From NCBI GenBank assembly GCA_031459935.1, contig JAVKHN010000005.1, positions 1 to 64,000 on the forward strand: a stretch of DNA of 64,000 nt, given 5' to 3'. The position numbers and the translations under genes were made by a program. Every line of letters starts with the position of its first letter. The first letter of the stretch is position 1. Positions 48,931-57,799 of this stretch are shown here, in pieces. Source of the DNA: Sysuimicrobium calidum (GTDB lineage Bacteria; Sysuimicrobiota; Sysuimicrobiia; Sysuimicrobiales; Sysuimicrobiaceae). The notes under the pieces were generated by a model. That model saw nothing but the letters and a program-made list of their open reading frames with translations. It was not told where the DNA came from and searched no databases.

Positions 48931-50517
48931 CTAGGCCTCCCGCGTGATAGGCACAAGGAGGTAGGAGTCCCACTTGCCGCCGAGGTAGAGGCTGTGCCGC
49001 CCCCGGTTTACCGTCTCCCGGTAGTCCATGAAGATCCCGGGATCCTCTCCGTTGCGGTACCGGCCGGAGATCTCCAGGCGAAGGACCTCGCCGGCCCGGA
49101 ACAGGGTGGCGCTGGGCAGGATGGGGATCTCGCAGTCTACGATCGTGCCCGGCGTCACCTTCGACCCTCCCTCCACCACGGACTTGAGGTACGGCTCCCA
49201 GGGGGTGGACTTCTCCGGGTCCAGCTCCCGACACGAGAGCCGCAGCCACCCCAGGGCCACCGGCCATCGCTCGGGTGCGAGGTCGCTGTCGAACCACACC
49301 TCCTGCCCGTCCCGGTCCAGCTTGCGCACGGTCACGAAGAGGTCCATATCGTCCGCGTCCCGGGGGCTCGCCCACAGCCGCAGCTTCATGTACCCCACCA
49401 CCTCGGTGTCCCGCTCGAACCGGTGGTCAAAGCGGGCGTAGCCGGAGGCCGCCTCGTAGGTGACTTCCGTTTCCTCCGTGGGGCGGTCCGGTTGCAGGGT
49501 CCCGTTGCCCGCGAGGTAAAGGGGGCGGTACACGGTGCCGGGGACGGGGAAATCCCGCTCGTACCGCACAGAGAAGCGGTGCAGGTCCTCCCGCACCTCC
49601 AGCCGCACGGGCGGGATCTCCAGGATCCGGCGGTCCGTGCCCTTGAGGAAGCAATCGAAGAACAGCAGGCGGCTGGCCATAGCCTCCACGGTGTAGAAGG
49701 TCGCCCACTTCTGTCGGCCGTGGGTATACAGCCACTTGTGGGCCGAGCGGATCTTCCGGAAGGCCCGGAAGGACCCGCGCGTGTGCGCCCCGTGGTCCGC
49801 CCAGGTCCCGCAGATGAGGGCCGGGACGGTGATGCGGGCGAGGAAATCGTCCTCCTCCATGGGTAGGGGCGTCGGCGGCTCCTCGTGCTCCGGGGCGGGC
49901 CAGGCGGGAGAGGGTTCGGGACCTCGATAGCCCCGGCGGGTGAACCGGGTTTCAGGGATGCCGCCGGGGTACATCACGTCCCGGTACACGTCCGTCATGG
50001 CCTCCCAGGGGCAGATGGCCTTGAGGTGGGGTGGGGCCATGGCGGCCACCCGCCACTGGGAGAACCCGAGGATGGAGACCCCGCTGAGGCCGACGTGGCC
50101 GTTGCTCCACGGCTGCTGACCCGCCCACTGGATGGCGTCGTACATGTCCCGGGCCCACAACCCGTCCCGAACCACCCCCACCGCGGTCCCGCCCGCGCTC
50201 TCCGCCGCCACCCGCCGGCCAGGAGAATGTCCGAATCCCCGGGGATCCACCAGGACCAGGGCGTACCCGTTGCGCACCCAGAACTCGGGGTCCTCCGCCT
50301 CGAAGGAGGTGGTGGCGGTGAGGGTGGCGGACCAGGGCTCATAGGCCACGCCCCAGAGGGGATCGTGAGGGCCCCACATCCGGTCCTTGCCGAAGCTCGT
50401 GAAGGCCATGATCACGGGGTAGCGGCCCTCCCGGTCCGGGAGGTAGACGTTGGCCGCCAGGAGTAGCCCGTCCCGCATGGGTACGGGGACATCGCGCAGC
50501 TGCCGGATTCCAAGCAT
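48931..50517 (-). CDS. CocE/NonD-type acyl hydrolase (X-Pro dipeptidyl-peptidase S15 family)
   Basis: A 528-residue serine hydrolase. Nucleophile box 'GHVGLSGVSILGFSQW' (Ser in GVSILG, cf. GVSYLG of cocaine esterase), the oxyanion/Asp block 'ALICGTWADHGAHTRGSFRA' and 'SAHKWLYTHGRQKW' (His), then the C-terminal jelly-roll ('GYMKLRLWASPRDADDMDLF'). No signal peptide. Substrates may be amides, esters or X-Pro peptides. Same strand and close to acetoacetyl-CoA synthetase. Confidence 0.9.
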   Translation of the reverse strand: MLGIRQLRDVPVPMRDGLLLAANVYLPDREGRYPVIMAFTSFGKDRMWGPHDPLWGVAYEPWSATLTATTSFEAEDPEFWVRNGYALVLVDPRGFGHSPGRRVAAESAGGTAVGVVRDGLWARDMYDAIQWAGQQPWSNGHVGLSGVSILGFSQWRVAAMAPPHLKAICPWEAMTDVYRDVMYPGGIPETRFTRRGYRGPEPSPAWPAPEHEEPPTPLPMEEDDFLARITVPALICGTWADHGAHTRGSFRAFRKIRSAHKWLYTHGRQKWATFYTVEAMASRLLFFDCFLKGTDRRILEIPPVRLEVREDLHRFSVRYERDFPVPGTVYRPLYLAGNGTLQPDRPTEETEVTYEAASGYARFDHRFERDTEVVGYMKLRLWASPRDADDMDLFVTVRKLDRDGQEVWFDSDLAPERWPVALGWLRLSCRELDPEKSTPWEPYLKSVVEGGSKVTPGTIVDCEIPILPSATLFRAGEVLRLEISGRYRNGEDPGIFMDYRETVNRGRHSLYLGGKWDSYLLVPITREA

Positions 50518-50565
50518 TCCCCCTCCCCCTTCCTGGCCGGTCGCTGTGCGATTCGTTTTCTTGGA

Positions 50566-52533
50566 CTACCGGCTCAGCTCCTCCCGGGCCAGTTGCTCAT
50601 AGACTGCGAGCACCTCGGGGTTCGCGAGCGCCCCCCGTAGCTGCGGGGGGATCTCCCCACCGTTCACGATCCGCCACACGGCCCCTTCCGCCCGCTTGAG
50701 GTTCAGGGTGTAGGGGATGTCTGGCACCTCCAGGATCCTGGCGGGGACGTGGCGAGGGCTCGCTTCCTGCCGCAGGCGCGTCCGGATGCGCTCCGCGAGC
50801 TCCTCCGTGAGCCTCAGGCCCTCCCGGGGCGCCACGAACAGGACGATGCGCTCGTCGCCCTTCCACTTCTGCCCCACCACCAGGCAGTCCCGGATCTCCG
50901 GCACCCGGGCGAGCACGGAGTAGATCTCCGCGGGCCCGATGCGGACCCCGGAGGGCTTGAGCACGAAGTCGCTGCGACCGAGCGGGATGAAGCCGCCGGT
51001 GGCGGGATCCCTCTGCACGTAGTCCCCGTGCCGCCAGATCCCGGGGTACTTGCCGAAGTAGGTGGCCCGAAACTGCTCGCCGTCCCGGTCGCCCCAGAGG
51101 CCCAGCGGGACGCTGGGGAAGGGCCGCTCCACCACCAGTTCCCCCGGCTCGCCCACCAGAGGCCGGCCCTCCTCATCGTAGACGTTCGCCTTCACGCCCA
51201 GGGCCGGCCCTGCGATCTGCCCCGCGTACACCGGTTGCCAGGGGGTTCCCTCCAGAATCCCCATCTGGACGTCCGTGCCGCCAAGCCCGGAGTTGAAGAA
51301 CAGGTCCTGCTTGATGTGCTCGTAGACGTACTGGAAGCCCTCCGCGGGCAGGGCCGAGCCGCTCTGGAACATGGAGCGGAGGGTCCCCAGGCGACAGGTG
51401 CGGCGGGGACGCACACCGGCCTCCATGCACGCGAGCAGGAAGGTGGCCCCGCAGCCCACGAGGTTCACCCCCTCCCGGTCAACGAGCCTCCAGATCACCT
51501 CCGCATCCGGGTACAGGGGCGCGCCGTCGTAGAGGACCACGGTGGCGCCCAGGATCAGGCTGCTGGGCTGGACGTTCCACACCATCCAGGTGGGACTCGA
51601 GAGAAACAGGACCCGATCACCCGCCCGGGTGTCCATCTGGAGGCCGAGGGTCTTGAGGTGGGCGGAGAGGGTCCCGGCCACGCTGTGGATCACGCACTTG
51701 GGCCGGCCCGTGACCCCGGAGGTGAACAGCACGATGTGGGGGTGATGGGCGTCCACGGGGCGGAAGGCAAACGGTGCGCGCGGCGTCCGCCCTAGAAACT
51801 CCGCCCAAGGAACCGCCTTCTCCGGGAGGCGCGGGGGGAGGTCCTCTTCCGCATAGGGCGTCACGATGATCCGGCGCAGCGATGGGAGTGCTTTCGCGAG
51901 CTCCGCCACCCGCTCGAGGTTGTCGTACACCTTCCCGCGGTAAACGTAGCGGTCCACGGTGAACAGGACCTTGGGATCCAGCTGGCCCAGCCGGTCCACG
52001 GTGGCCGGTACTCCCAGGTCCGTGCCGCACACGCACCACACCGCGCCCACCGCAGAGGAGGCCAGCAGGGCGAGAACCCCCTCGGGGATGTTGGGGAGGT
52101 AGCCAGCGACCACGTCCCCGGGTCCGATCCCCTCCGCGGCAAGGCTTGCGGCCAGGGCCTCCACGGTGCTCGCGACCTGCTGGAAGGTGTAGGTGCGCGT
52201 ATCTCCCTGCTCGCTGTGGAACACCAGGGCGGGCTGGTCGTCCCGTCGGCGCAGGGCGTTCTCCGCGTAGTTCAGCCGCGCACCCACGAACCACCGGGCT
52301 CCGGGGAATCTGTGAACGTCCTCCACCACCGTTCGGTGCGGGGTGTGTTGTCGGACCCCGTAGAATTCCCAGATTCCTCCCCAGAACTCTCCGGGAAAGT
52401 CCACGGACCACGCGTGCAGGGTCTCGAAGCGCTGCAGGTTCCGGCCGAATCTCGCCTCCGCCCACCGCGCGAACCGGCTGAGCTCTGCCTGGGCCCTGCG
52501 CTCCGCGGAGGGCTCCCACAGACGCTGCGTCAC
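50566..52533 (-). CDS. acetoacetyl-CoA synthetase
   Basis: Acyl-adenylate enzyme of 655 residues (family size). The N-terminal 'WGGIWEFYGVRQHTPHRTVV' is typical of AACS/AcsA; ATP motif 'IVLFTSGVTGRPKCVIHSVA', 'SGSALPAEGFQYVYEHIKQD', 'GLGGTDVQMGILEGTPWQPV' and 'IWRHGDYVQRDPATGGFIPL' (core motif D). Catalytic Lys lies in IPYTLNLKRAEGAV. It should activate acetoacetate, linking ketone bodies/PHB turnover to acetyl-CoA. GTG start; frame upstream of it is not coding. Confidence 0.9.
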   Translation of the reverse strand: MTQRLWEPSAERRAQAELSRFARWAEARFGRNLQRFETLHAWSVDFPGEFWGGIWEFYGVRQHTPHRTVVEDVHRFPGARWFVGARLNYAENALRRRDDQPALVFHSEQGDTRTYTFQQVASTVEALAASLAAEGIGPGDVVAGYLPNIPEGVLALLASSAVGAVWCVCGTDLGVPATVDRLGQLDPKVLFTVDRYVYRGKVYDNLERVAELAKALPSLRRIIVTPYAEEDLPPRLPEKAVPWAEFLGRTPRAPFAFRPVDAHHPHIVLFTSGVTGRPKCVIHSVAGTLSAHLKTLGLQMDTRAGDRVLFLSSPTWMVWNVQPSSLILGATVVLYDGAPLYPDAEVIWRLVDREGVNLVGCGATFLLACMEAGVRPRRTCRLGTLRSMFQSGSALPAEGFQYVYEHIKQDLFFNSGLGGTDVQMGILEGTPWQPVYAGQIAGPALGVKANVYDEEGRPLVGEPGELVVERPFPSVPLGLWGDRDGEQFRATYFGKYPGIWRHGDYVQRDPATGGFIPLGRSDFVLKPSGVRIGPAEIYSVLARVPEIRDCLVVGQKWKGDERIVLFVAPREGLRLTEELAERIRTRLRQEASPRHVPARILEVPDIPYTLNLKRAEGAVWRIVNGGEIPPQLRGALANPEVLAVYEQLAREELSR

Positions 52534-52604
52534 CTCTCCGGCACCCCCTCTCCCCGCTGAAGATGCAGCCTGAAGCTTAGCAGATCCCGTCCAGCAGAGA
52601 AATG

Positions 52605-54746
52605 CTAGCCCACCTGGGCTACGGCGGCTTCCGAGGTGACGCGGAGCGTCCGCGCCCTCCAGAGGGTCCGGCCTGTGAGCTCGTCCATGAGAGGGATCGC
52701 CCACCTCTCGACCACCCGAGCGTGCGTTCCCAGACCGCGCCCCCAGGGTCGAACCCGGAGCACCACCCCTTCGGTGGGGAGTTCAGGGGACCACAGGTCC
52801 CACCCCCACGGCCGCTCCCATCCGACCGCCCAGCTTTCCTTTCCGTCCCATCCGATCCCGTAGACGGCCACGCGGGCCCTCTCGGGACCTCTCATCTTCT
52901 GCCATTCCGGCCGCTCTCCCCACCCCGCAGGGCCGGGATGAGCGGCGAGGAAGGCACGGTGGGTCACGAGGAGAACGGTGGAAAGGAGCTCCGTGGGGAG
53001 GTCCGTATCCTCGAAGCGAACCCCCAAAGCCGTTCCTGCGGAGGTGATTTGCATCCACACGGGTCTTGCGCGCAGCTCCAGGTGCGAAGCGGGCCACCCC
53101 TCCGCGATCCGGATCCTTACCTTCATCTCCCGCGTGGGGACCAACACCGCCTCGGGGAGCAGCAGGGAAGCCCCCGCCTCGTGACAGTCCAGGAGGACTG
53201 CCACGAGCTCCTTCTCCCCTAGGCTGCACCGCACGGGGAGGTGTGCGGTGAGGCGGTAGTGGGTGCGCCGCTCCCGGTGGGTCCACAGGTGGGCCATGGC
53301 CCACGCGGCGAGGGCGATGTGCACGCTCGCCCACACGGTGTTCACCGCATACGCGAGGGGGAAGCTCCCGTTCTTCCAGGCGCCCACCGCACCGGAGAAA
53401 AGCCCTACGAGGTTCAGCGCGAGCACGCATGCCTGGGGCAGGAGGATCCGGGGGGAAAGCGCCTCTACCCGTCCCTTGGGGGTCACCCGGAACTCCGGCG
53501 GACGGCGGGAGAAGAGGAGGTATGTGGCCCGGATGTATGTGGCGAACCGGGCCATGGCGAACTTCTCCGCGCGGAGAAGGGAGCCGTAGCCCCGGCTCGC
53601 GAGGTGGAAGGCCCATGCCATGGCCCCGTGATATGCCGTCCACAGGAGGAAGAAGGGGAAGTCGAAAGTCCGGATGGGCAGGATGCCCGTGAGGAGGAAG
53701 ACGGGTGGGGAAAGGTAGTACACCAGCTTGCGCCATCCCTCGAACCAGGTGATGAGGGAGGCGAGGTAGCTCAGCCGCTGGGGGAGGGTGAGCCCGGGGC
53801 CGGCAAGCGGGTTCTCGAGGCGAAGCACTTGCATGGCACCCTGACCCCACCGCAGCCGCTGCCGCAGGTATGCGCGGCCGGAGGCGGGTGCCACGCCGTA
53901 GGCCAGGGTCTCGTTGTGGTAGATGGACTTCCAGCCCCGGCGGTGCAGTCGCAGGGAAGTCAAGATGTCCTCCGTTACGGACTCCACCGCGAATCCCCCC
54001 ACCTCCTGGAGCGCCTTGCGCCGCAGCACCGCGGGCGAACCGCAGTAAAAGGCCGCGTTCATCCGGTCCTTCCCTGGCTGGATCACGCGGAAGAACAGCG
54101 CCTGCTCGTGCCAGGTGAGGCCGGTCTGTGGATCCACCCAGTGCTGATAGGAGTCGATGTTGTAGAACTCCTGCGGGACCTGTACCAGGGCCACCCGTTC
54201 GTCCGTGAAGTAGCCTAACACCCGGTCCAGGAACTCCGGCACCGGCACGTGGTCCGCGTCCAGCACCGCGATGAACGCTCCCCGGGAGTGCTGGAGCCCG
54301 TAATTGAGGTTTCCCGCCTTCGCGTGTTCCCGCACCGGACGTGCGAGGTAGTGGCACCCCACCTCCCTGGCCAGGGCCGCCACCTCCGGACGGTTCCCGT
54401 CGTCCAGCACGTAGGTCTCGTGCGGGTAGCGGATGTTCTTCGCGCCAAGAAGCGTGCGACGCAGGAGCCACAGGGGCTCGTCGTAGGTGGGCACGAAGAC
54501 GTCCACGGAAAGGCCCGGAGGAGCGGGGGGCGGATCCTTCCGATCCGTGAGCCGCCAAACCATGAAGAAGAACAGGGCCATCTCCACCCACCCCGCGAGC
54601 TCCGCGGCCCAAAGGGGCACGGAGAACCACAGAGCCTGCGGGTTGAAGGTGTACAGGAGCCGCCACGTGAGGTAAACGAGCCCACCCAAAGCAGCGGTGA
54701 GCATCGCAAGCCGCGCGAGCCGTTCCTGAACCACAATCTCCTCCAC
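52605..54746 (-). CDS. cellulose-synthase-like (BcsA-type) GT2 glycosyltransferase with PilZ-like domain
   Basis: Processive family-2 glycosyltransferase of 713 residues. D, DxD ('VLDADH', Asp163/165), TED (258-260) and QRLRW (296-300) motifs are complete. Transmembrane helices flank the catalytic domain (about 15-33, 45-65, 325-385, 432-490). A C-terminal PilZ-like domain begins near 490 with RERRTHYR, but the D-x-S-x-x-G box reads DCHEAG, so c-di-GMP binding is uncertain. No bcsB/bcsC partner is adjacent. Probable exopolysaccharide synthase. GTG start at 54746 (GTG 54734 possible). Confidence 0.88.
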   Translation of the reverse strand: MEEIVVQERLARLAMLTAALGGLVYLTWRLLYTFNPQALWFSVPLWAAELAGWVEMALFFFMVWRLTDRKDPPPAPPGLSVDVFVPTYDEPLWLLRRTLLGAKNIRYPHETYVLDDGNRPEVAALAREVGCHYLARPVREHAKAGNLNYGLQHSRGAFIAVLDADHVPVPEFLDRVLGYFTDERVALVQVPQEFYNIDSYQHWVDPQTGLTWHEQALFFRVIQPGKDRMNAAFYCGSPAVLRRKALQEVGGFAVESVTEDILTSLRLHRRGWKSIYHNETLAYGVAPASGRAYLRQRLRWGQGAMQVLRLENPLAGPGLTLPQRLSYLASLITWFEGWRKLVYYLSPPVFLLTGILPIRTFDFPFFLLWTAYHGAMAWAFHLASRGYGSLLRAEKFAMARFATYIRATYLLFSRRPPEFRVTPKGRVEALSPRILLPQACVLALNLVGLFSGAVGAWKNGSFPLAYAVNTVWASVHIALAAWAMAHLWTHRERRTHYRLTAHLPVRCSLGEKELVAVLLDCHEAGASLLLPEAVLVPTREMKVRIRIAEGWPASHLELRARPVWMQITSAGTALGVRFEDTDLPTELLSTVLLVTHRAFLAAHPGPAGWGERPEWQKMRGPERARVAVYGIGWDGKESWAVGWERPWGWDLWSPELPTEGVVLRVRPWGRGLGTHARVVERWAIPLMDELTGRTLWRARTLRVTSEAAVAQVG

Positions 54747-54793
54747 GAAGCACTGCGGATGGAGACCCGCTTAGGAGCAAGAACAATGCCATT

Positions 54794-55606
54794 CTAAGCG
54801 GGCGGGCGGAGGAGATCCAGACGTCCCTCCCGAGCCGCGGCCAGGTAGCGGCGGCAGTAGGGGTCCTGGCCGAGAAGAGCGTGGGCGGCGAGGAGGTGGG
54901 CCATGAGCCGGCGATCCAGGGGGTTGAGGATGAAGGCGTCCATCCCGTGTGCGAGGCAGAGGACGAAGAACACCTGGTTCAGCAGGGCCCGGTGCGGGAG
55001 CCCGAAGGAAACGTTGCTGAGGCCGCAGATGAGGTGGACCTGCGGGAACCGGTCTCGGATGAGGTCCACGGCCCGCAGGAACTCCCGCCCCGCGTTGGGG
55101 TCCGTGGCCACGGGCAGGAGCAGGGGGTCCACGTAGATGTCCTCCGCGGCCACTCCGGCCTCCAGCAGACCCTCCACCAGACGCACCGCGATCTCGAACT
55201 TTCGCTCCGCGGTCCTCGGGACTCCCGCATCGTCGATGCAGGTGGCCACCACCTCGGGCCGGTACTCCTGAAGGAGCGGGAGGAGGCTGTGCCAGCGATC
55301 GCGTTCCAGGTTGATGGCGTTCACCACGGCACGGCCCCGATGGACCTCCAGCCCCCGCCGGATCGCCTCCGGGTTTGGGCTGTCAAGGCTGATGCGCACC
55401 TCCAGCGCGCCCTGGATGGTGCGCACCGCCCACTCCATGCACCGTGCCTCGTCCTCCAGCAGGGTGGCGCAGTTCACGTCCAGGATCGGGGTTCCGGCCT
55501 CCACCTGACGTCGTGCCAGCTCCACCAGGGCTGCCTGGTCCCGGGATCGGAGGATGGGTTCCACTTGCTTGCGCGTGGCGTTGATGAGCTCGCCGATCAG
55601 CACCAT
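54794..55606 (-). CDS. methyltetrahydrofolate:corrinoid methyltransferase (pterin-binding domain)
   Basis: A 270-residue DHPS-like TIM barrel that moves a methyl group between corrinoid protein and tetrahydrofolate (AcsE/MtvA-like). Signatures: 'VLIGELINATRKQVEPILRS', 'TPILDVNCATLLEDEARCME', 'LDSPNPEAIRRGLEVHRG', 'VDPLLLPVATDPNAGREFLR' and 'LICGLSNVSFGLPHRALLNQ'. It is divergent from the corrinoid-protein gene and has its own strong promoter. With neighbours it forms the second half-reaction (methyl group to or from THF). Confidence 0.93.
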   Translation of the reverse strand: MVLIGELINATRKQVEPILRSRDQAALVELARRQVEAGTPILDVNCATLLEDEARCMEWAVRTIQGALEVRISLDSPNPEAIRRGLEVHRGRAVVNAINLERDRWHSLLPLLQEYRPEVVATCIDDAGVPRTAERKFEIAVRLVEGLLEAGVAAEDIYVDPLLLPVATDPNAGREFLRAVDLIRDRFPQVHLICGLSNVSFGLPHRALLNQVFFVLCLAHGMDAFILNPLDRRLMAHLLAAHALLGQDPYCRRYLAAAREGRLDLLRPPA

Positions 55607-55633
55607 GGTGCCCTCACGGGAAAGGTTTCCTGC

Positions 55634-55662
55634 ATTATAAAATTCCTCCCTCGGTCCATCAA
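55634..55662 (-). promoter_or_regulatory. SigA promoter of methyl-THF methyltransferase gene
   Basis: TTGATG (55662-55657), exactly 17 nt, TATAAT (55639-55634). Start near 55627 gives a 20-nt leader. Confidence 0.85.
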
Positions 55663-55708
55663 AAATCGGGTCCGCGCCGGATACCGGCTCCTCCGCGCGC
55701 ACGATAGA

Positions 55709-55775
55709 TTGCGATACGCAAAAGCTTTTCTGCCCGTGAAGACCAAACACCGATTCGCAAATGCCCGTTTGGGCA
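55709..55775. promoter_or_regulatory. inverted repeats in divergent intergenic region of corrinoid cluster
   Basis: TTGCG-ATA-CGCAA (55709-55721) is a perfect inverted repeat, AAAAGCTTTT (55720-55729) is palindromic and TGCCC-GTTT-GGGCA (55762-55775) forms a hairpin. The region is richer in A+T than its flanks. They are candidate operators for a regulator that is not adjacent. Confidence 0.5.
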
Positions 55776-55802
55776 AACACAGACCTCCGGGAGGTGAGCG
55801 AG

Positions 55803-56453
55803 ATGGCGGTGAGCACACAGGAGCTCGCGGAAGCGATCGCACAGCTGCGGGAGCAGGAGGCCGTGCAGGCGGCCCGGGAGCTGCTGGAGGGAGGGGCTTC
55901 TCCCACGGAGATCTTCGAGGCGTGTCGGCAGGGCGTGGAGGTGATCGGCCAGCAGTACGAAAAAGGACTGTGCTTTTTGCCGGAACTCCTGCTGGCAGGG
56001 GAGATCCTCACCCAGATCTCCCGGATGGTGCGGGAACGGTATCCCACAGAGGCGGAGGCACGGCCTGCGGAGGCGAAGGTGGTGCTCGGCACGGTCCAGG
56101 GGGACATCCACGACATCGGCAAGAACATGGTGGCCTTCCTGCTGGAGGCGAACGGCTTCCAGGTGGTGGACCTGGGGGTGGATGTGCCGCCGGAGACCTT
56201 CGTGGAGAGCGTGAAGCGGGAGCAGGCGAAGGTGGTGGGGATGAGCTGTCTGCTGACCGTGGGGCACCAGTCCATGAAGCGGACCGTCCAGGCTCTCGCG
56301 GACGCCGGAGTGCGGGAAGGGGTGCGGATCATGATCGGCGGGGCAGCCACCAACGAACAGGTCCGCTCCTACGTGGGCGCGGATGCCTGGGGCCAGAACG
56401 CCGCGGACGCGATACGCCTTGCCCGGGAGTGGCTGGGAGGAGGTGGTTCCTGA
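55803..56453 (+). CDS. corrinoid protein (MtbC/MttC-like)
   Basis: Cobalamin carrier of a three-component methyltransferase, 216 residues. N-terminal helical cap ('LLEGGASPTEIFEACRQGVE') and C-terminal Rossmann B12-binding domain with GDIHDIGKNM (Asp101, His103, Gly106: the D-x-H-x-x-G base-off ligand), 'GFQVVDLGVDVPPETFVESV' and 'RIMIGGAATNEQVRSYVGAD'. SD GGGAGGTG. Overlaps the UroD-family gene (TGATG), so they are expressed together. Confidence 0.96.
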   Translation: MAVSTQELAEAIAQLREQEAVQAARELLEGGASPTEIFEACRQGVEVIGQQYEKGLCFLPELLLAGEILTQISRMVRERYPTEAEARPAEAKVVLGTVQGDIHDIGKNMVAFLLEANGFQVVDLGVDVPPETFVESVKREQAKVVGMSCLLTVGHQSMKRTVQALADAGVREGVRIMIGGAATNEQVRSYVGADAWGQNAADAIRLAREWLGGGGS

Positions 56454-57799
56454 TGCTGCCGGAGGGGTGGAAGAGCCGGTCGAGCGCGGAGCGGTTCGCC
56501 CTGCGGTTCGCTGCGTGGAAGGAGGGGAGGGGGATCCCCTTTGCCTCCGAGGAGGCAAGGAGGGCCTACCAGGAGCGGGTCCAGCGGTTCTGGGACGTGG
56601 TGGAGCTGCGCCGGCCGGATCGGGTGCCCACGAGCCTGGTGGTGGGGTTCTATCCCGCGAAGTACGCGGGGATCACCACGTGGGAGGCCATGTACGACTA
56701 CGACAAGCTCGGGATGGCATGGCGCAAGTTCAACGAGGACTTCCCCACAGACAGCCTCACCTCGTGCCTGCTGATCTTTCCCGGCCGGGTGGCGGAGATC
56801 CTGGACGTCCGGTACTACCGGTGGCCGGGCCACGGGGTTCCCGAGGACGTCTCGTACCAGTACATGGAAGGGGAGTACATGCGGGAGGAGGAGTACGACT
56901 GGTTCATCGAGGACCCCACGGACTTCCTCCTGCGGGCCTGGCTGCCCCGGGTGGTGGGCGCCCTCGAGGGGCTTCGGCAGCTGCTGCCCGTGACCCCCTG
57001 GCTGGAGTATCCCGTGGCCGGCCCCTATCTCCTGCGCCTGAGCGCTCCGGAGGTCCAGCGGGCCTTGGAGAGCCTGCTGGAGGCGGGACGGGCCACCCTG
57101 GAATGGGCCCAGAAGGCTGCGGCCATAGACCAGGAGAGCACGGCGCAGTTGGGGCTTCCCAGCCTCTGGGGCGGGTTCACCAAGGCTCCCTTCGACGCCC
57201 TGGCGGACACCCTGCGCGGGACGCGGGGGATCATGCTGGACATCTACCGCCGGCCAGACCGGCTCCTGCGGGCCCTGGAGCGGATGACGCCCCTCATGAT
57301 CCGGATGGGGGTGGAGGGTGCGAGTTTCGGATCCAGCCCCTTTATCTTCATCCCCCTCCACAAGGGCGCGGATGGCTTCATGTCCCGGGAGACCTTCGCC
57401 CGGTTCTACTGGCCCTTCCTGAAGGCGGTGATCCTGGGACTCATCGAGGAGGGGTTCGTTCCCTGGCTGTTCGTGGAGGGGAGCTACAACGAGCGGGTGG
57501 ACTTCCTGGGAGATCCGGAGCTCCCGCGGGGCCGCACCTTCTGGCACTTCGATCAGACGGACATGAGGCGGGTGAAGGAGGTGCTGGGCGGAAAAGCCGC
57601 CTTCGGCGGGAACGTGCCCGCCTCCCTTCTGCACGTGGGCACCCCAGAGGAGGTCCGGCGGTACGTGCGGGATCTCATCGAGGCCGTGGCCCAAGACGGC
57701 GGGTTCGTGCTCCTCAACGGCGCGGTCCTGGAGGACGCCAGGGCAGAGAACGTCCGGGCCATGGTGGAGGCGGGAGTGGAGTACGGACGGTATCGCTAA
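56453..57799 (+). CDS. UroD-family corrinoid methyltransferase (substrate unknown)
   Basis: A 448-residue TIM-barrel protein of the uroporphyrinogen-decarboxylase superfamily, coupled to the corrinoid protein, so most likely the substrate-side methyltransferase (MT I of O-demethylase-like systems) rather than a haem enzyme. C-terminal 'GFMSRETFARFYWPFLKAVI', 'TFWHFDQTDMRRVKEVLGGK' and 'GGFVLLNGAVLEDARAENVR' follow family topology. However, only one Cys (105) exists; the H-x-C and PGC zinc ligands of MtaA/MtbA read HFD (365-367) and NGA (422-424). Methyl donor (methoxyaromatic, methylamine, or other) cannot be told from sequence. Confidence 0.85.
   Translation: MLPEGWKSRSSAERFALRFAAWKEGRGIPFASEEARRAYQERVQRFWDVVELRRPDRVPTSLVVGFYPAKYAGITTWEAMYDYDKLGMAWRKFNEDFPTDSLTSCLLIFPGRVAEILDVRYYRWPGHGVPEDVSYQYMEGEYMREEEYDWFIEDPTDFLLRAWLPRVVGALEGLRQLLPVTPWLEYPVAGPYLLRLSAPEVQRALESLLEAGRATLEWAQKAAAIDQESTAQLGLPSLWGGFTKAPFDALADTLRGTRGIMLDIYRRPDRLLRALERMTPLMIRMGVEGASFGSSPFIFIPLHKGADGFMSRETFARFYWPFLKAVILGLIEEGFVPWLFVEGSYNERVDFLGDPELPRGRTFWHFDQTDMRRVKEVLGGKAAFGGNVPASLLHVGTPEEVRRYVRDLIEAVAQDGGFVLLNGAVLEDARAENVRAMVEAGVEYGRYR

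Noticed and set aside
55607..55802. A cobalamin riboswitch upstream of the corrinoid genes
   Set aside because: No B12-box-like sequence or long leader; the leftward leader is only about 20 nt.
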